A DNA stretch of 64,000 nt, from the NCBI GenBank assembly GCA_963798275.1, contig CAWCTB010000024.1:155708-219707 (forward strand), read 5' to 3'. Numbering within the stretch: the stretch's first letter is position 1; the number at the start of each line of letters is the position of its first letter. Positions 46,667-57,856 of the stretch are shown here, in pieces. The notes beneath the pieces are model-generated. The model was not told the DNA's origin, did no database searches, and saw only the letters and a list, made by a program, of their open reading frames with translations. The DNA is from CAWCTB01 sp963798275 (GTDB lineage Bacteria > Acidobacteriota > Terriglobia > Terriglobales > Acidobacteriaceae). Position numbers and translations under genes: made by a program.

Positions 46667-49124
46667 TTATTCCGTGCGCAGGGCCTTCATGGGATCGAGG
46701 TTTGCGGCTCGACGTGCCGGCCAGACGCAAGCGAAAAACGCAATCAACGCCAGGACCAAGGTTACGACCAACAACATCAGCGGATCGCGGGAACTGCTTT
46801 GCACCCAGTGGCTCACAATCTTGTTCAATCCGATGCTGAGGACCAGTCCCACCGCAATCCCCACGCCTACGGTGGCCGCTACTGACTTCAATACCAGTCC
46901 GATGATGTCGGTCCTCTGCGCGCCCAATGCCATACGAATTCCCATCTCCTGGTTTCTCTGGCTGACGGAGTAGGACACCACGCTATACAGGCCGGTACCG
47001 GCCAGCACCAATCCTAAGCCTGAAAAGATGGCAAACAGCGCGGCGATGAAGCGCTGCTGGCCCCAGACCATGGTTTCCATGTACCAGGTCAGGGGATGAT
47101 GCGCGACGACGGCGATCTGCGGGTCGGTCGCCTGAAGGCGTAACAGCGCCGAGTGGATCGCGTCCTCGGCGTTGCCCCTGGTCCGCACCAGGAGGGAAGC
47201 GTAGGGCACCATGACCAGGGTGTGCGGCATATAGAGGGCCGGTTCGATGGGTTGTTGGCGGGCGTTGCTTTGGCTGTCCCGGAAGCCACCATTGTTGCGG
47301 GAATCAGCGACGACGCCGATGATCTCGAACCATCCGTCATTACCCTCCGCGATCACGAAATCCGGCCGTTCGAACTTTAAAGACGGCGCTTTCACATGCT
47401 GCCCGATAGGGTCACTGCCTGCGAAATACTTGCGGGCGAATGCCTGGTTAACCAGCGCGACATGTGCGGCCCGCATCAATTCCGACTGGGTAAAGATTCG
47501 GCCTTGCATCAGCGAAATACCCAGGGTCTGAAAGGCTTCGGGACTGATGAGCACCAGTTGCGACTGAATGCCGGTCAGGTCCTGCTTGCCCTCGATCTCA
47601 ATCTTGTCGGTATAGGCCCGCATGGGCGGCGTCCATGTGGTGACGATGCTCGCCTGCTCCACTCCCGTACCGGAGGCAATCGCCTGGCGAATTGAATCGA
47701 ACTTGTTCGCGCGTTCGGACCAACCGGGATAGGATTTGCGCGGCAGGGCGAGATTGAGGCTGGTGACCTTATCCACGTCGAAGCCGAGGGGTACCCGGTA
47801 AGCCGTCAAGAAGGCGCGGGTGGCTGCGGCGGCCATGGTCAATAGCACCAGGGTGAGCGCGACTTGGCCCGTGATCAGAAGCTGGTGGGTTTTGCGGTCG
47901 TGGCCGCCGCCGGAGTGCCTTCCCGCGCCCGATTGGATTAACTCGCTCAAGTTCGGGCGCGATAGTTGGAGGGCGGGCGACATTCCGAAGAGTATGCCGG
48001 TGAGCACTGCGATCAACACCGAGAACGCCAGCACCGGGATGCTGACACGAATCGCCGCCTCGTGCGGGAAGGAATAATAGGGCATGGCCGTGGCGATCCA
48101 CCTGACCGCGCCGAACGCCAGCCCCACGCCAATCACCGCACCGGTCAGCGATAGCAGCACCGACTCCGTTAGAAGCTGCCGCATGATGCGCCATCGGGAT
48201 GCTCCAATCGACGAGCGCAAGGCCAATTCGTGCATGCGCGCGGTGCCTCTTGCCAGCATCAGGATCGACACGTTCGCACAACCGATCACCAGCAGCAACA
48301 CCACCGCGCCAAACAGCAACAAAAGCGTGCCCGAGAACTGCCCCAGGAGATCCTCGTTCAGGGTGACCACCTTGACGCGGGTAACCGGCGCATAGCCTTT
48401 CGGGTCACGGTCGCGGAACTGAAATATGATTGGCTCCAACTGGGCGCGCGCCGCCTCCAGACTCACGCCGGGCTTGAGCTTGATGAAGCTATTGCGGTAA
48501 TCATGAGGATCAGCCGTTGGAATGGCGGGAATGTAAACGTCGGAGTCGCCCCAAGTGAAGCGCGGCGCGGCGACGCCGATAACGGTGTAGAGCTTGTGGT
48601 CCAACTCGATGGTTTTGCCCAAGACGTCATGGCTGGCGCCGAACTCTTTCTTCCAAAACAAGTAGCTCAGCACCGCGACCGGCGACGCCTTGCCGTTGGC
48701 CATCTCGGCTGCCGTGAATTGCTGGCCTAGTAGCGGCGCCACTCCCATGTAATCAAACAGGTTCGGCGTGTATTCGCCCAACTGCACGGAGACCGGAAGC
48801 TGGTTGCCCGTCATCGTGACCGTGGTGTTGTTCATCATGAAGATGTCGTCCACGCACTTGACCTGCTTCAGTTCCTCCAGTTCCGGCCCGGTGTTGAATA
48901 GGAGTCCCATCTGGCGCCCCGAACTGTCGAACAGCTCCACGTGCACCATGCGGTTGGCGTCTTTGTACGGGTACGGGATCGATGAGGACGCCGTACACGA
49001 CGCTGAAGACGGCGGTGGTAGCGCCAATGCCGAGGGCGAGCGACAAGATGGCGGTCAGGGTGAAGCTTTTATTCTTGAGCAACTGCCGCGTGGTAAAGCG
49101 AAGATCCTGCCAGACCGATTCCAT
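46667..49124 (-). CDS. ADOP-type orphan ABC permease, MacB/FtsX fold (frameshifted)
   Basis: About 819 residues with two FtsX-like permease domains, each with a large extracytoplasmic MacB_PCD domain, the layout of the acidobacterial duplicated orphan permeases. The first helix lies in Leu-Ser-Leu-Ala-Leu-Gly-Ile-Gly-Ala. One extra C near 48977 breaks the frame after Tyr-Gly-Val-Leu-Ile-Asp; the continuation Pro-Tyr-Pro-Tyr-Lys-Asp is typical of this family. The C-terminus holds Pro-Ala-Arg-Arg-Ala-Ala-Asn-Leu-Asp-Pro. No ATPase gene is adjacent, as is usual for ADOPs. It may export peptides or act in envelope mechanotransmission, but the substrate is unknown. Confidence 0.88.
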
Positions 49125-49362
49125 GTCATCTGCTCCTGCGTGGGTGACCCAGTCTAGTGACTTGCATTCTGGCCACCAACGAAAGTCGCTGAAAATAGGT
49201 ACGCATACCGAGTCGACTTCCGTTCCATGGCGTGCGCTACCGGGAAACTGCGTCCGAAGTTGGACGATTCGTGGGAATTGGCGCCCCGTCCATGGATACC
49301 CCAGAAGTGGGATGCCTACGCACCACAGGCAAGGCAGCGGCGTAGTAAGCTAAGAGCAAGCA

Positions 49363-50839
49363 ATGCCGTCGGAAAAAGTACTCATCGTCGACGACGAGAA
49401 GCTGGTTCGTTGGTCTCTGCGGCAAAAGTGCGAAGAGTGGGGTTATCACGTACTTGAGGCTGACAACGGCTCGGCCGCGCTGCGCGTGGCGCACAACGAG
49501 TCTCCCGATCTCGTGCTGCTGGATGTCCGCCTGCCCGACGCCAGCGGCATCGAAATCCTGGAACAACTGAAGAAATCCGGCGATGCGCGGGCAGTGATTA
49601 TGATCACTGCCGATCCGCAACTGGAGGACGTGAAGACAGCGCTCAAGCTGGGAGCCTATGACTTTGTGGGCAAGCCGCTGGATTTCGACGAGCTGGCAGT
49701 CGCAGTCAAGAATTCGCTGGAAACCACCCGGCTCCGTTCTGAAGTAGAGTCGCTGCGAGGCGAAGTCCGCCGCCGCACTGGCTACCACAATGTGGTAGGC
49801 GTCTCGCAGAAGATGGCGGAATTGCTGGGGTTTGTCAGCAAGGTTGCAACCAGCGAAGCCACCACCATTCTCGTGCAGGGCGAAAGCGGCACCGGCAAGG
49901 ACCTGATCGCGAAGGCGATTCACTACCAGAGCCGGCGGCAGGAAAAGCCTTTTGTCGCCATCAACTGTTCGGCCATTCCTGAAACGCTGATGGAGGCTGA
50001 ACTTTTCGGACACGAGCGCGGCGCGTTTACCGACGCCAAGGCGCTGAAGAAGGGCCTGTTTGAAGTGGCGGACGGCGGGACTCTGTTCCTCGACGAAATC
50101 GGCGAGCTATCGTCGCTGCTGCAGGCGAAGCTGCTGCGTGTTCTGGAGGACCAGGTGATCCGGCGCGTCGGCGGGGTGCGCGACATGCAGGTCGATGTGC
50201 GCGTCATTGCCGCGTCGAATCGCGATCTGGAGCGCGCGGTTCGGGAGAACACGTTCCGCCAGGACCTGTACTACCGGTTGGCCATCATCTCGATTTTTCT
50301 GCCTCCGCTGCGCGAGCGCAAGGAAGACATTCTGCCGCTGGTGGATTTCTTCCTCGAACGTTACAGCCGGAAATTCCGCAAGGCGGTGAAGGGCATCAGC
50401 GACGAGACTCGCAGGCTGCTGCTCAAGTACGACTGGCCGGGCAACGTTCGCGAGCTCAAGAACGCGGTGGAGCGGGCCATGATCCTGGAAGAAGGCGACG
50501 TGCTCAGCCCCGAATACCTGCCGTTTGCGGTGGCCCAGCAACATTCGGACGCAAACCGCCTTTGAGCAGACGTCGGGCACGAACCTCGGCGCAACCGAGA
50601 CGCAACTTGCTAACGGGCGCAGCCTGCCGAAGCTTTCGATTCCCGAAGGCGGGACCTCGCTGGAGGAAGTGGAGCGTGCACTGGTCGAGATGGCCATGAC
50701 CCAGGCCAACGGCAATCAGACGCATGCTGCCCGGCTGCTCGACATCAGCCGCGATGCCCTGCGCTATAAGTTGAAGAAGTTCGGCTTGATGCACGCTGAG
50801 GAAGACGAGCCCTCGACGGCCGCGACAGAAAGGTCCTAG
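49363..50839 (+). CDS. Sigma-54-dependent response regulator, GAFTDA variant (frameshifted)
   Basis: About 491 residues. The receiver domain has Asp10/Asp11 and phosphoacceptor Asp54 (Val-Leu-Leu-Asp-Val-Arg-Leu-Pro). The AAA+ domain (about 145-385) has Walker A Gly-Glu-Ser-Gly-Thr-Gly-Lys, Walker B Leu-Phe-Leu-Asp-Glu and the sigma-54 loop as Gly-Ala-Phe-Thr-Asp-Ala rather than the usual GAFTGA. One extra base near 50552 breaks the frame before a Fis-type HTH ending in Leu-Leu-Asp-Ile-Ser-Arg-Asp-Ala-Leu-Arg-Tyr-Lys. It should activate sigma-54 promoters when phosphorylated. No partner kinase is next to it. Confidence 0.9.
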
Positions 50840-51075
50840 CCGGGAGCCCCTTCCAAAATAGCCCCCCACGTGTCACCATTCTTGCACTAAAGCTTTTGTA
50901 CTCCGGCGCCCGTTCCGGTCTGGCGCGTGTGAGGAAACGCGGCCCCCCAGGGATTTCCCGAAACGAACTGCGCCGCCGATAAAATCGTGCAACTGCCGGC
51001 TGGCGGTTGGCTTCTAGTAAAGCAGATATCCAGATTTTTCAACCCTGTCCGGTAGCCCGGGCGTAAGGAGTTCTT

Positions 51076-53915
51076 ATGCGGAAGCTCATCATCGCAATTG
51101 TTGTCCTGGTCGTACTGGTCGCCGCACTGGTGCTGGTGCTGCCCCATATCGTGGATGTCAACCAGTATCGCGGACAAATTCAGGCCGAGTTGCAGAACCG
51201 CCTGAATCGCTCGGTGCAACTCGGGAACATGTCGCTCAGCGTCATCCCGCTGGCGGTGGAGATTGACCAGGTCTCGATCGGCGACGACCCGAGCCTTCCA
51301 CAGCACCCTGCCGTTTGCGCAGGCGCAGCGACTGGACGTGCATGTAAAGTTGTTTCCTCTGCTGGCCAAGAATGTAGAAATTGAGAGCCTGACGCTGGAG
51401 CGGCCCAAGATTGAATTGATTCGCAACGCCGCCGGTGTGTGGAATTTTGCCAGCCTGGGCCACAGCGCGACGGCTCCGCAAAGCAATCAAGCCGCGCCCA
51501 AACAGCCGGCCCAGCCCTCTCCAGCGGCGCCAGCAGGCTCCAGCTCCGGCGGGTTCGTACTGGCCGGGCTGGTGATCAAGGACGGGGAGATCGCTGTCAC
51601 CGATTATCAAAAACACCAGGTACGGGCGATCTACGATCACATCGACCTGGCCTTGAAAGACTACGCACCCAACCAGCCGTTCTCGCTGGATCTCACCGCG
51701 CACTTGCCGGGCAAGGGCGGGGAGACGCTGAAGTTGTCTGGAACAGCAGGTCCCATCAACGACGCGCAGATGCTGAACACCCCGTTCAAGGGCACATTGA
51801 AGTTCAACGAGGTCTCTCTGGCCGGCGCGCAGAAATTCCTAAACACTCAGCTGCTGGAGAATTCCGACGCCATTATCTCGGGTGAAATGGACCTTTCCAA
51901 CCAGGGGGGCAAGGCTTCGGCCAAGGGGTCGCTGAAACTGACGGACCCGGTGATCCACTCGGTACAGGTGGGCTATCCGATCACCGCAGACTTTAACTTG
52001 ACCGACGATTTCAACACGGATGTGATTCAGATCAGCCAGGGAGCCTTGAAGCTGGGAGATACTCCGGTCTCGGTCAGCGGCACTCTGAATACGCGTCCGA
52101 CACCCATGGTGGTAGACGTGAACCTGGATGCTTCCAATGCGTCGATCCAGGAAGCCGCACGACTGGCGTCGGCCTTCGGCATCGCGTTCAGCCCCAACGC
52201 AAAAATTGCCGGCCAATTCACGGCCAAAGTGCACGCGCAAGGTCCGACTGACCGCCTGGCGCTGAACGGTAATATCAGCGGCCGCAGCCTTGAGATTACG
52301 GGCAGCGATATACCCGAGCCGGTCAAAGTGCCGGCGCTCGATCTCGCCATGACACCGCAGGAAATCCGCAGCGGCAATTTCACGGCGTCCTCCGGCGCGA
52401 CCACCTTGGCGGGCCAGATGACGCTATCGCAGTACACCACCGATTCGCCCAATGTCGATGCCACGCTGCGCACCGTCAATGGCAAGGTGGAAGAACTCTT
52501 GAGTATCGCCAAAGCCTACGGTGTGAGCGCTGTCGAAGGCATGAGCGGCAGCGGTGCCGTCAGCCTGGATATTCACGCGACGGGGCCGATCAAGAACACC
52601 AACGCCATGAACTTCAACGGAACGGGAGCCTTGCAGAACGCCACCCTCAAGATGCCAACGCTGACCCAGCCGCTAAACGTGAAGAATGCGAACCTGCAGT
52701 TCACGCAGAACTCCGTCAACGTGACCAACCTGGCGGCGTCGATCGCATCGACCAGCGCCAACGGCAATGTGAGCGTGTCGAACTTTCAGGCTCCCAACCT
52801 CAGGTTCGCCCTCAATGTGGACAAGATCAACGTGGTGGAATTGCAGAAGCTGGTGGTCAGCGCCCCGCCGGTCAACAAGAAGGCTGACGGGTCGTGGAGC
52901 CTGTTGCCCACGGCGAACGCAGCTCCTGCCCCAGCCGCGCAGCCCAGCTTACTGCAGAAAGCGACCGGCAGCGGGACGCTTTCGGTCGGCAGCCTGATAT
53001 ATGACCGCACCGAGCTCACGAACCTGAAATCGGATGTGTCGCTCGACCACGGCGTAATCCACCTGAACCCGCTGACTGCACAAGTTTATGGCGGACAGAT
53101 CAACGGAGCCATCACGACGGACCTGCGCGGCGCGATCGCGACCTATGCGGTCAATGCCAAGCTGACGGGCGCCGATGCCAATCGCTTGCTGACCGCGGTG
53201 GCGAACATGAAGGACAGCGTCTATGGCACGTTGGCGGCGAACGTGAATCAGACCTTCGCGACACCACCCTCAGGCGACGTCGTGCAGACCCTGAACGGGA
53301 CCTTCGCCTTGAACTTGACCAACGGTAAGCTCACCAAGCTGGACCTGATGAACGAACTGTCGAAGATCGGCAAGTTTGGAACCTCGTCCAAGGGATACAC
53401 GTCGATATCGCAGATGACCGGCACATTCGACGTGCATAACGGCGTGGCTCAGACCAACGACTTGAAGGCCAATCTGGATGTGGGCACCATGGCGGCACAA
53501 GGCATCCTCAATCTTGTTAATGAAACTCTGAACATGCACTTGACGGCCGTGCTGGACAAGAGCTTCAGCCAGTCGGTCGGCGGCACGGGGGTGGGAGGGT
53601 TCCTCAACACCGCGCTGGCCAACAAGAACGGAGAGCTGGTGCTGCCCGTGATCGTCACCGGTACGATGAGCCATCCGGTGGTTGCCCCGGACGTAGAGAA
53701 GATCGCCCAGATGAAGTTGAATAACATTATTCCTACTGCGCGGCAACCTCTTGAACGGCCAGAGTGGCGGAGTGGGCGGCATTGTGGGGTCGCTGCTGGG
53801 CGGACAGCAGCAGGGCAAAGCTGGCAAGCAGCAGCCCAAACAGAACCAGCAGAACCTGAACGACTCCATCAACAACGCCCTGGGCGGCCTTCTCGGCGGT
53901 ACGAAGAAAAAGTAG
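51076..53915 (+). CDS. AsmA-family protein (two frameshifts)
   Basis: About 946 residues. It has an N-terminal membrane helix (about residues 3-25), the AsmA start motif with Val-Asp-Val-Asn-Gln-Tyr-Arg, then a long beta-rich periplasmic body and an AsmA-like C-terminal domain (about residues 660-860). AsmA-like proteins are thought to form lipid-transport bridges between inner and outer membrane. An extra C near 51295 and a second extra base near 53741 break the frame; after the second the protein ends with Gly-rich and Gln/Asn-rich repeats and Lys-Lys-Lys at TAG 53913. The intact frame between shifts spans about 2.4 kb. Confidence 0.88.
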
Positions 53916-53935
53916 CTGAGCCGGCAGGGATGAGA

Positions 53936-53962
53936 AAAGCCGCCCTCATCCGGGGCGGCTTT
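53936..53962. terminator. Bidirectional terminator between asmA-like and dksA-like genes
   Basis: AAAGCCGCCC (53936-53945) and GGGCGGCTTT (53953-53962) form a 10 bp stem with a seven-base loop. Flanking A/T bases give short U-tracts in both directions, so it can end both convergent genes. Confidence 0.7.
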
Positions 53963-53990
53963 CACGCTTGCGGGTCACCAAGACTAGAGT

Positions 53991-54359
53991 CTAGGTTCCC
54001 GTCTGCTCCAGAATTCCCTGTTCCAGCTTCTCCTGGCACTCGATGCAATGGCGCGTCCAAGGGACCGCTTCCAATCGCTTGGGGTTGATCTCGCTGCCAC
54101 AGGAGACGCACTCTCCAAAGGTGCCCTCGCGGATGCGATCCAGCGCCTCTTCCACCATTTGCAAAAGCTGGCGCTCGTTATTGCTTTGATGAAACAGGAA
54201 CTCCTTGTTGTAAGACTGCGCGGCCCGGTCGGCGACATCTTGTGCCGACTCCAGATCGGCCTCACGTCCGTCCTGGGCGGTGCGGCTTACCGTGTGCCGC
54301 AACTCCCGTTGGCGATCCTCCAGACGTTTCTTGAATATGTCCAACTTCTTTTTATCCAT
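53991..54359 (-). CDS. DksA/TraR-type zinc-finger protein
   Basis: A 122-residue protein with a long N-terminal coiled-coil (about residues 1-75) and a C4-type zinc finger, Cys-Val-Ser-Cys and Cys-Ile-Glu-Cys, near the C-terminus. Proteins of this fold enter the RNA polymerase secondary channel and adjust transcription, often with ppGpp. Length and layout fit DksA/TraR members outside the proteobacterial DksA group; the Asp-x-x-Asp-Ala tip of E. coli DksA is not obvious. It stands alone. Confidence 0.85.
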   Translation of the reverse strand: MDKKKLDIFKKRLEDRQRELRHTVSRTAQDGREADLESAQDVADRAAQSYNKEFLFHQSNNERQLLQMVEEALDRIREGTFGECVSCGSEINPKRLEAVPWTRHCIECQEKLEQGILEQTGT

Positions 54360-54871
54360 GATTGCCCAGCCTAAATAACTGCTTCGCAGGCCCTTGCCCC
54401 AAAAGCGTTGATGCTTACGCTCGCGAAAGCGGAATCATATGCGCCTTGCAGAAGCTGCGTCAACTAGCAGTCAAATTACTATTCCCCACTACGTTCCAAA
54501 CCAGGACAAAAAGGGTTCCAACTCTTTTTCGGCCAAAGCAGAAAAGCGGCCTGGGAGACCGCTTTTCTGAAAGAGGCGAATTGGGAGGGGATACTTCAGG
54601 GAAGACGCTGCGAGGCGCTGTCTCGTTCCACGAGACAGACGAAGAGATATTGAACTCGATAGAGGTGGATTGAACGTCAAGCTTTGTGCCTCTTTGGTTA
54701 CCGTAGCCTTAGCAGTTGTGACTCCAAATCCCGATCTGCTCCCGCGATCATGTAGGAAATAGCTGGTAAGTAATTGATAATAGGTTGGGATATTTATTCA
54801 CGGGACAGGCGACGTAGCCGCTTATCCCGCGACGCCATGCGGCTGAAAGTGTCAGAAGCAGACTGCCCAGA
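54360..54871. other. Intergenic region with one hairpin
   Basis: There is no supported gene. A perfect AAAAGCGG / CCGCTTTT hairpin lies at 54542-54549 and 54559-54566, which could end a small RNA or act as a terminator, though its T-run is only four bases. The rest of the 512 bp is unexplained. The stretch at about 54690-54800 is AT-richer. Confidence 0.4.
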
Positions 54872-56350
54872 TTAGGCAGAGAGATTCCTATTGTGCGTCT
54901 CGTCCTGCTCCTCCATGATCTTCAGTTTGTTGAGCAGTGCCTTGTAGCTGATCTTCAGGATCTTCGCCGCCTGGCGGCGGTTCCAGCGGGTCTGGGCAAG
55001 CGCCCGTTCGATGGCCTGGCGCTCGGCTTTCATGGCGGCCGTGCGGCCAATCTCCAGGAGCGACGGTGCGTCGTCTTCGATGCTATTTCCCTTGGCGAAA
55101 TCGATCGGAATGGCCGCCGCGGAGGCCGGCCGATCGGCGGCGATCGGCATGACTGCGGTGGCGGCACTGACGATCGGTTTGTGGGTAGACAACTCGCGGA
55201 CGATCTGCGCCTCATTGCCGACGATCACGTAGCGCTTTACCAGGTTCTCCAACTCGCGGATATTTCCCGGCCAGGGATACTCCAGCATGCGGTTGACGGC
55301 AGTCTCGCCGAAGGGAGCCGGCTGTTTGCCGTAGAACTCGCTGTACTTGCGCAGGAAGTAGTCGAGGAAGATGGGAATCTCTTCGCGGCGTTCGCGCAAG
55401 GGCGGAATTTGGATAGTGATGACGTTGAGGCGATAGAAAAGATCTTCGCGGAAGAGGCCTTCTTCGACGGCACGCTCCAGAACTTTATTGGTGGCCGCGA
55501 GAACCCGAACATCCACGGAGATATCGCGTTTCCCCCCGAGGCGTGAGAACTGGCCATCCTGCAGGACGTGCAGCAGCTTGGCCTGGAGGGCGGGATGCAT
55601 CTCGCTGACTTCATCCAGGAACAGGGTTCCGGCGTTAGCTAGATCAAACCTGCCCAGCTTCTGCCGGTTCGCGCCGGTGAAAGCGCCCGCCTCATAGCCG
55701 AACAGCTCGCTCTCCAGTAATTCGTACGGAATCGCGGCGCAGTTCACCTTGACGAAAGGCTTGTCATGCCGTCCTGACTGGGAGTAGATCATGCGGGCGA
55801 CCACTTCTTTCCCAGTGCCGCTTTCGCCGCAAATGAGTACGGTTGCAGGGGTGTCGGCAACCTGCTCGATGGTGTTCTTTACCTCTTCCATCTTCGGACT
55901 GGTACCGAAGAGCGTGACAAAGTCATGGTTGCGCCGCACCTGGTCGCGCAACTGGGTGACTTCCGCGGAGAGCCGTTGACGTTCCACGATTTTGGCGATA
56001 CGCGCGTCCAGTTCCCGGGGTTCGAATGGCTTGCTCAGGCAATCGTCGGCCCCGAGTTTGGACGCCCGAAAGATCGTTTCTGGATCGCTGTGGTTGGACA
56101 GCAGGATCACACTCACGTCCGGCTTGATTTGCTTGCAACGCTCGAGCGTTTCCAGCCCAGTCGTTCCTGCAGACGAGAGATCGAGCAGAACCAGGGCCGG
56201 ATCGAAAACGCGGAACAGGTGGATCGACTCTTCCTCGCCGTTCGCCACGCTGACATCAAACCCGCGGCGCAGCAAATGCGAGGAAAGGAACCTGCCCATA
56301 TCGGCATCGTCCCCGATAACAAGTATGCGTACTTTCTGATTGGACGTCAT
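54872..56350 (-). CDS. Sigma-54-dependent response regulator (NtrC family)
   Basis: A 492-residue protein. The receiver domain has Asp57 in Val-Leu-Leu-Asp-Leu-Ser and an Asp pair at 14-15. The AAA+ domain has Gly-Glu-Ser-Gly-Thr-Gly-Lys, an intact Gly-Ala-Phe-Thr-Gly-Ala loop and Leu-Phe-Leu-Asp-Glu-Val. The C-terminal Fis-type HTH has Trp-Asn-Arg-Arg-Gln-Ala-Ala-Lys-Ile-Leu. ATG 56350 starts next to the receiver domain; the nine-residue-longer start at 56377 is less likely. It should activate sigma-54 promoters. No sensor kinase gene is adjacent, and the targets are unknown. Confidence 0.92.
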   Translation of the reverse strand: MTSNQKVRILVIGDDADMGRFLSSHLLRRGFDVSVANGEEESIHLFRVFDPALVLLDLSSAGTTGLETLERCKQIKPDVSVILLSNHSDPETIFRASKLGADDCLSKPFEPRELDARIAKIVERQRLSAEVTQLRDQVRRNHDFVTLFGTSPKMEEVKNTIEQVADTPATVLICGESGTGKEVVARMIYSQSGRHDKPFVKVNCAAIPYELLESELFGYEAGAFTGANRQKLGRFDLANAGTLFLDEVSEMHPALQAKLLHVLQDGQFSRLGGKRDISVDVRVLAATNKVLERAVEEGLFREDLFYRLNVITIQIPPLRERREEIPIFLDYFLRKYSEFYGKQPAPFGETAVNRMLEYPWPGNIRELENLVKRYVIVGNEAQIVRELSTHKPIVSAATAVMPIAADRPASAAAIPIDFAKGNSIEDDAPSLLEIGRTAAMKAERQAIERALAQTRWNRRQAAKILKISYKALLNKLKIMEEQDETHNRNLSA

Positions 56351-56641
56351 CCCGCTCCCATCCGGCACGCTGTGCACTGCATCCCAGGCCAGAGAGAAAA
56401 GCAGTTTCTATAGTGAGAATTCCGACACCCACTTTGGGATTCTGCTTGCTCGCAGCAGCGGACAGCCAACATCTCGCAGATACGCCCAAGCAGGGCCGGC
56501 TCACTCTAAAGGAATTTGTGCCCCGATTCTAATCCCATTTACTGCGCGGCAGGAATACTTTGATCACAATTTGAAGGCATAGATTCGAGCTGGCTGAAGG
56601 TGCGTTCGAGCGCAAGGTTGATCGTCGCGGCAGGCAGACGC

Positions 56642-56668
56642 AAAAAAGAAGACGGCCTCGCAAGGCCG
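56642..56668 (-). terminator. Rho-independent terminator after the GvpL/F gene
   Basis: CGGCCT (56653-56658) and AGGCCG (56663-56668) pair around a four-base loop. On the minus strand the stem is followed by TCTTCTTTTTTG. It ends the gene at 56698-57432. Confidence 0.75.
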
Positions 56669-56697
56669 CCTGGACAGGAGCAAAAGTCAGGAGAGGC

Positions 56698-57432
56698 TCA
56701 ATCGCCTCCCGGCACCGTACGCAGTTTGCCCGGCATGAAGTGATAGGGTGGCCACGGTCCGGTGATGCTGACCTGGCAATCCTTGAAATGCCGCGTGGCT
56801 GCGGAGTATCTGTTCTGATATTTCAGAATGGAGGTGGAATCGATCAGGTGGGCGAAATCGAGGAGCATGTTGCCTGAATCCGTCCGTTTGCAGACGATGT
56901 CCTCTTCCAGCGGTGAGAACAGCTTGTGCACCTGCATGGAGAGCGCGCGGGCCTTGGTCTGACGCTCTCGAGCGCGGCTTGCATGCTCCCGCAGCTGGCG
57001 AAGGTACTCGCCACCTACGCCATTCGGCGCGGCCGCAACCACCTCGGCGAGACTAGCATCCTTGAGCAGGATCTTGAAATGCATTTCCGCCTTGCCGCGC
57101 AGGCGAGCCACCGTCTCGACAAATGTCTTGCGGTTGGTTCGCACCGCCCGGCGTAGAGCCTCATCGCAATCAAAGATCGTACCGAACCGGAACGGCAGAA
57201 CCGTCATGGTGCGGAAACACTCGCTGATCACGTGGGCGTGGTCAATGATGGCTTGCTGAGTTAAGGGTTTGGCTGTGAAGTGTTCGCTGACGATGACCGC
57301 GAACTCTCCGCTGGGGTAAGCAAAGACCGAAGCATCGTTGACGCCCCGGAGGCTTTCGATCGCGAAAGGCCGCCGGGCTCGGGTACCGCTCAGGCCCTGC
57401 TGCTCAGTAATACAGTACGCGTACCACGCCAT
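56698..57432 (-). CDS. Orphan gas vesicle GvpL/GvpF family protein
   Basis: A 244-residue protein. The N-terminus Trp-Tyr-Ala-Tyr-Cys-Ile-Thr and the middle block Leu-Pro-Phe-Arg-Phe-Gly-Thr-Ile-Phe, then Glu-Met-His-Phe-Lys-Ile-Leu, are typical of GvpL/GvpF. The C-terminus holds Ile-Thr-Gly-Pro-Trp-Pro-Pro-Tyr-His-Phe, also a family signature. In gas vesicle operons GvpF/L binds the structural protein GvpA during assembly. No gvpA or other gvp gene is within the window, and a terminator follows directly, so this gene stands alone. A role other than flotation is likely. Confidence 0.88.
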   Translation of the reverse strand: MAWYAYCITEQQGLSGTRARRPFAIESLRGVNDASVFAYPSGEFAVIVSEHFTAKPLTQQAIIDHAHVISECFRTMTVLPFRFGTIFDCDEALRRAVRTNRKTFVETVARLRGKAEMHFKILLKDASLAEVVAAAPNGVGGEYLRQLREHASRARERQTKARALSMQVHKLFSPLEEDIVCKRTDSGNMLLDFAHLIDSTSILKYQNRYSAATRHFKDCQVSITGPWPPYHFMPGKLRTVPGGD

Positions 57433-57856
57433 CTCCGTCTTCTCCTGGGTACTTGCACACCGGACGGTTCAGTCACCGCGCGCAAGGGAATGGCCGACTT
57501 CGAACGTGGGACTAACAGGTTAGACTTATTATGGGAACGGGCGGGGGCCGCTCTCGAGAGTTATCCTACGCCTTTTCCCTCACTTACCGCAACCAGAAGC
57601 TTCAGGTATGACCAACTTTTTCCTCTTTTTGGGATAACACGCCGTTTCGAGAGCTTCGAAACTGTTGGCGCGACCGCCTCAATCCGGCGAATGAGGACGC
57701 TGCGGCTAATCTCAGCAAGGATTCCGATTCTAGGTGAGGCCGGGGGCGGATCACCTCTTTCGGCGGCAGACCAGGCCTACGGAAGCAAGCTAAATCCAGT
57801 TACTTACGACCGATCCCGTGCCATTCTCCGAGGAGGCGCGAACGGTCAGAGCGCAG
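57433..57856. other. Intergenic region upstream of the GvpL/F gene
   Basis: No gene is supported. It should hold the GvpL/F promoter near 57433-57550 and the end of the aroDE transcript near 57800-57856. I see no clear terminator or promoter hexamers. Confidence 0.35.
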
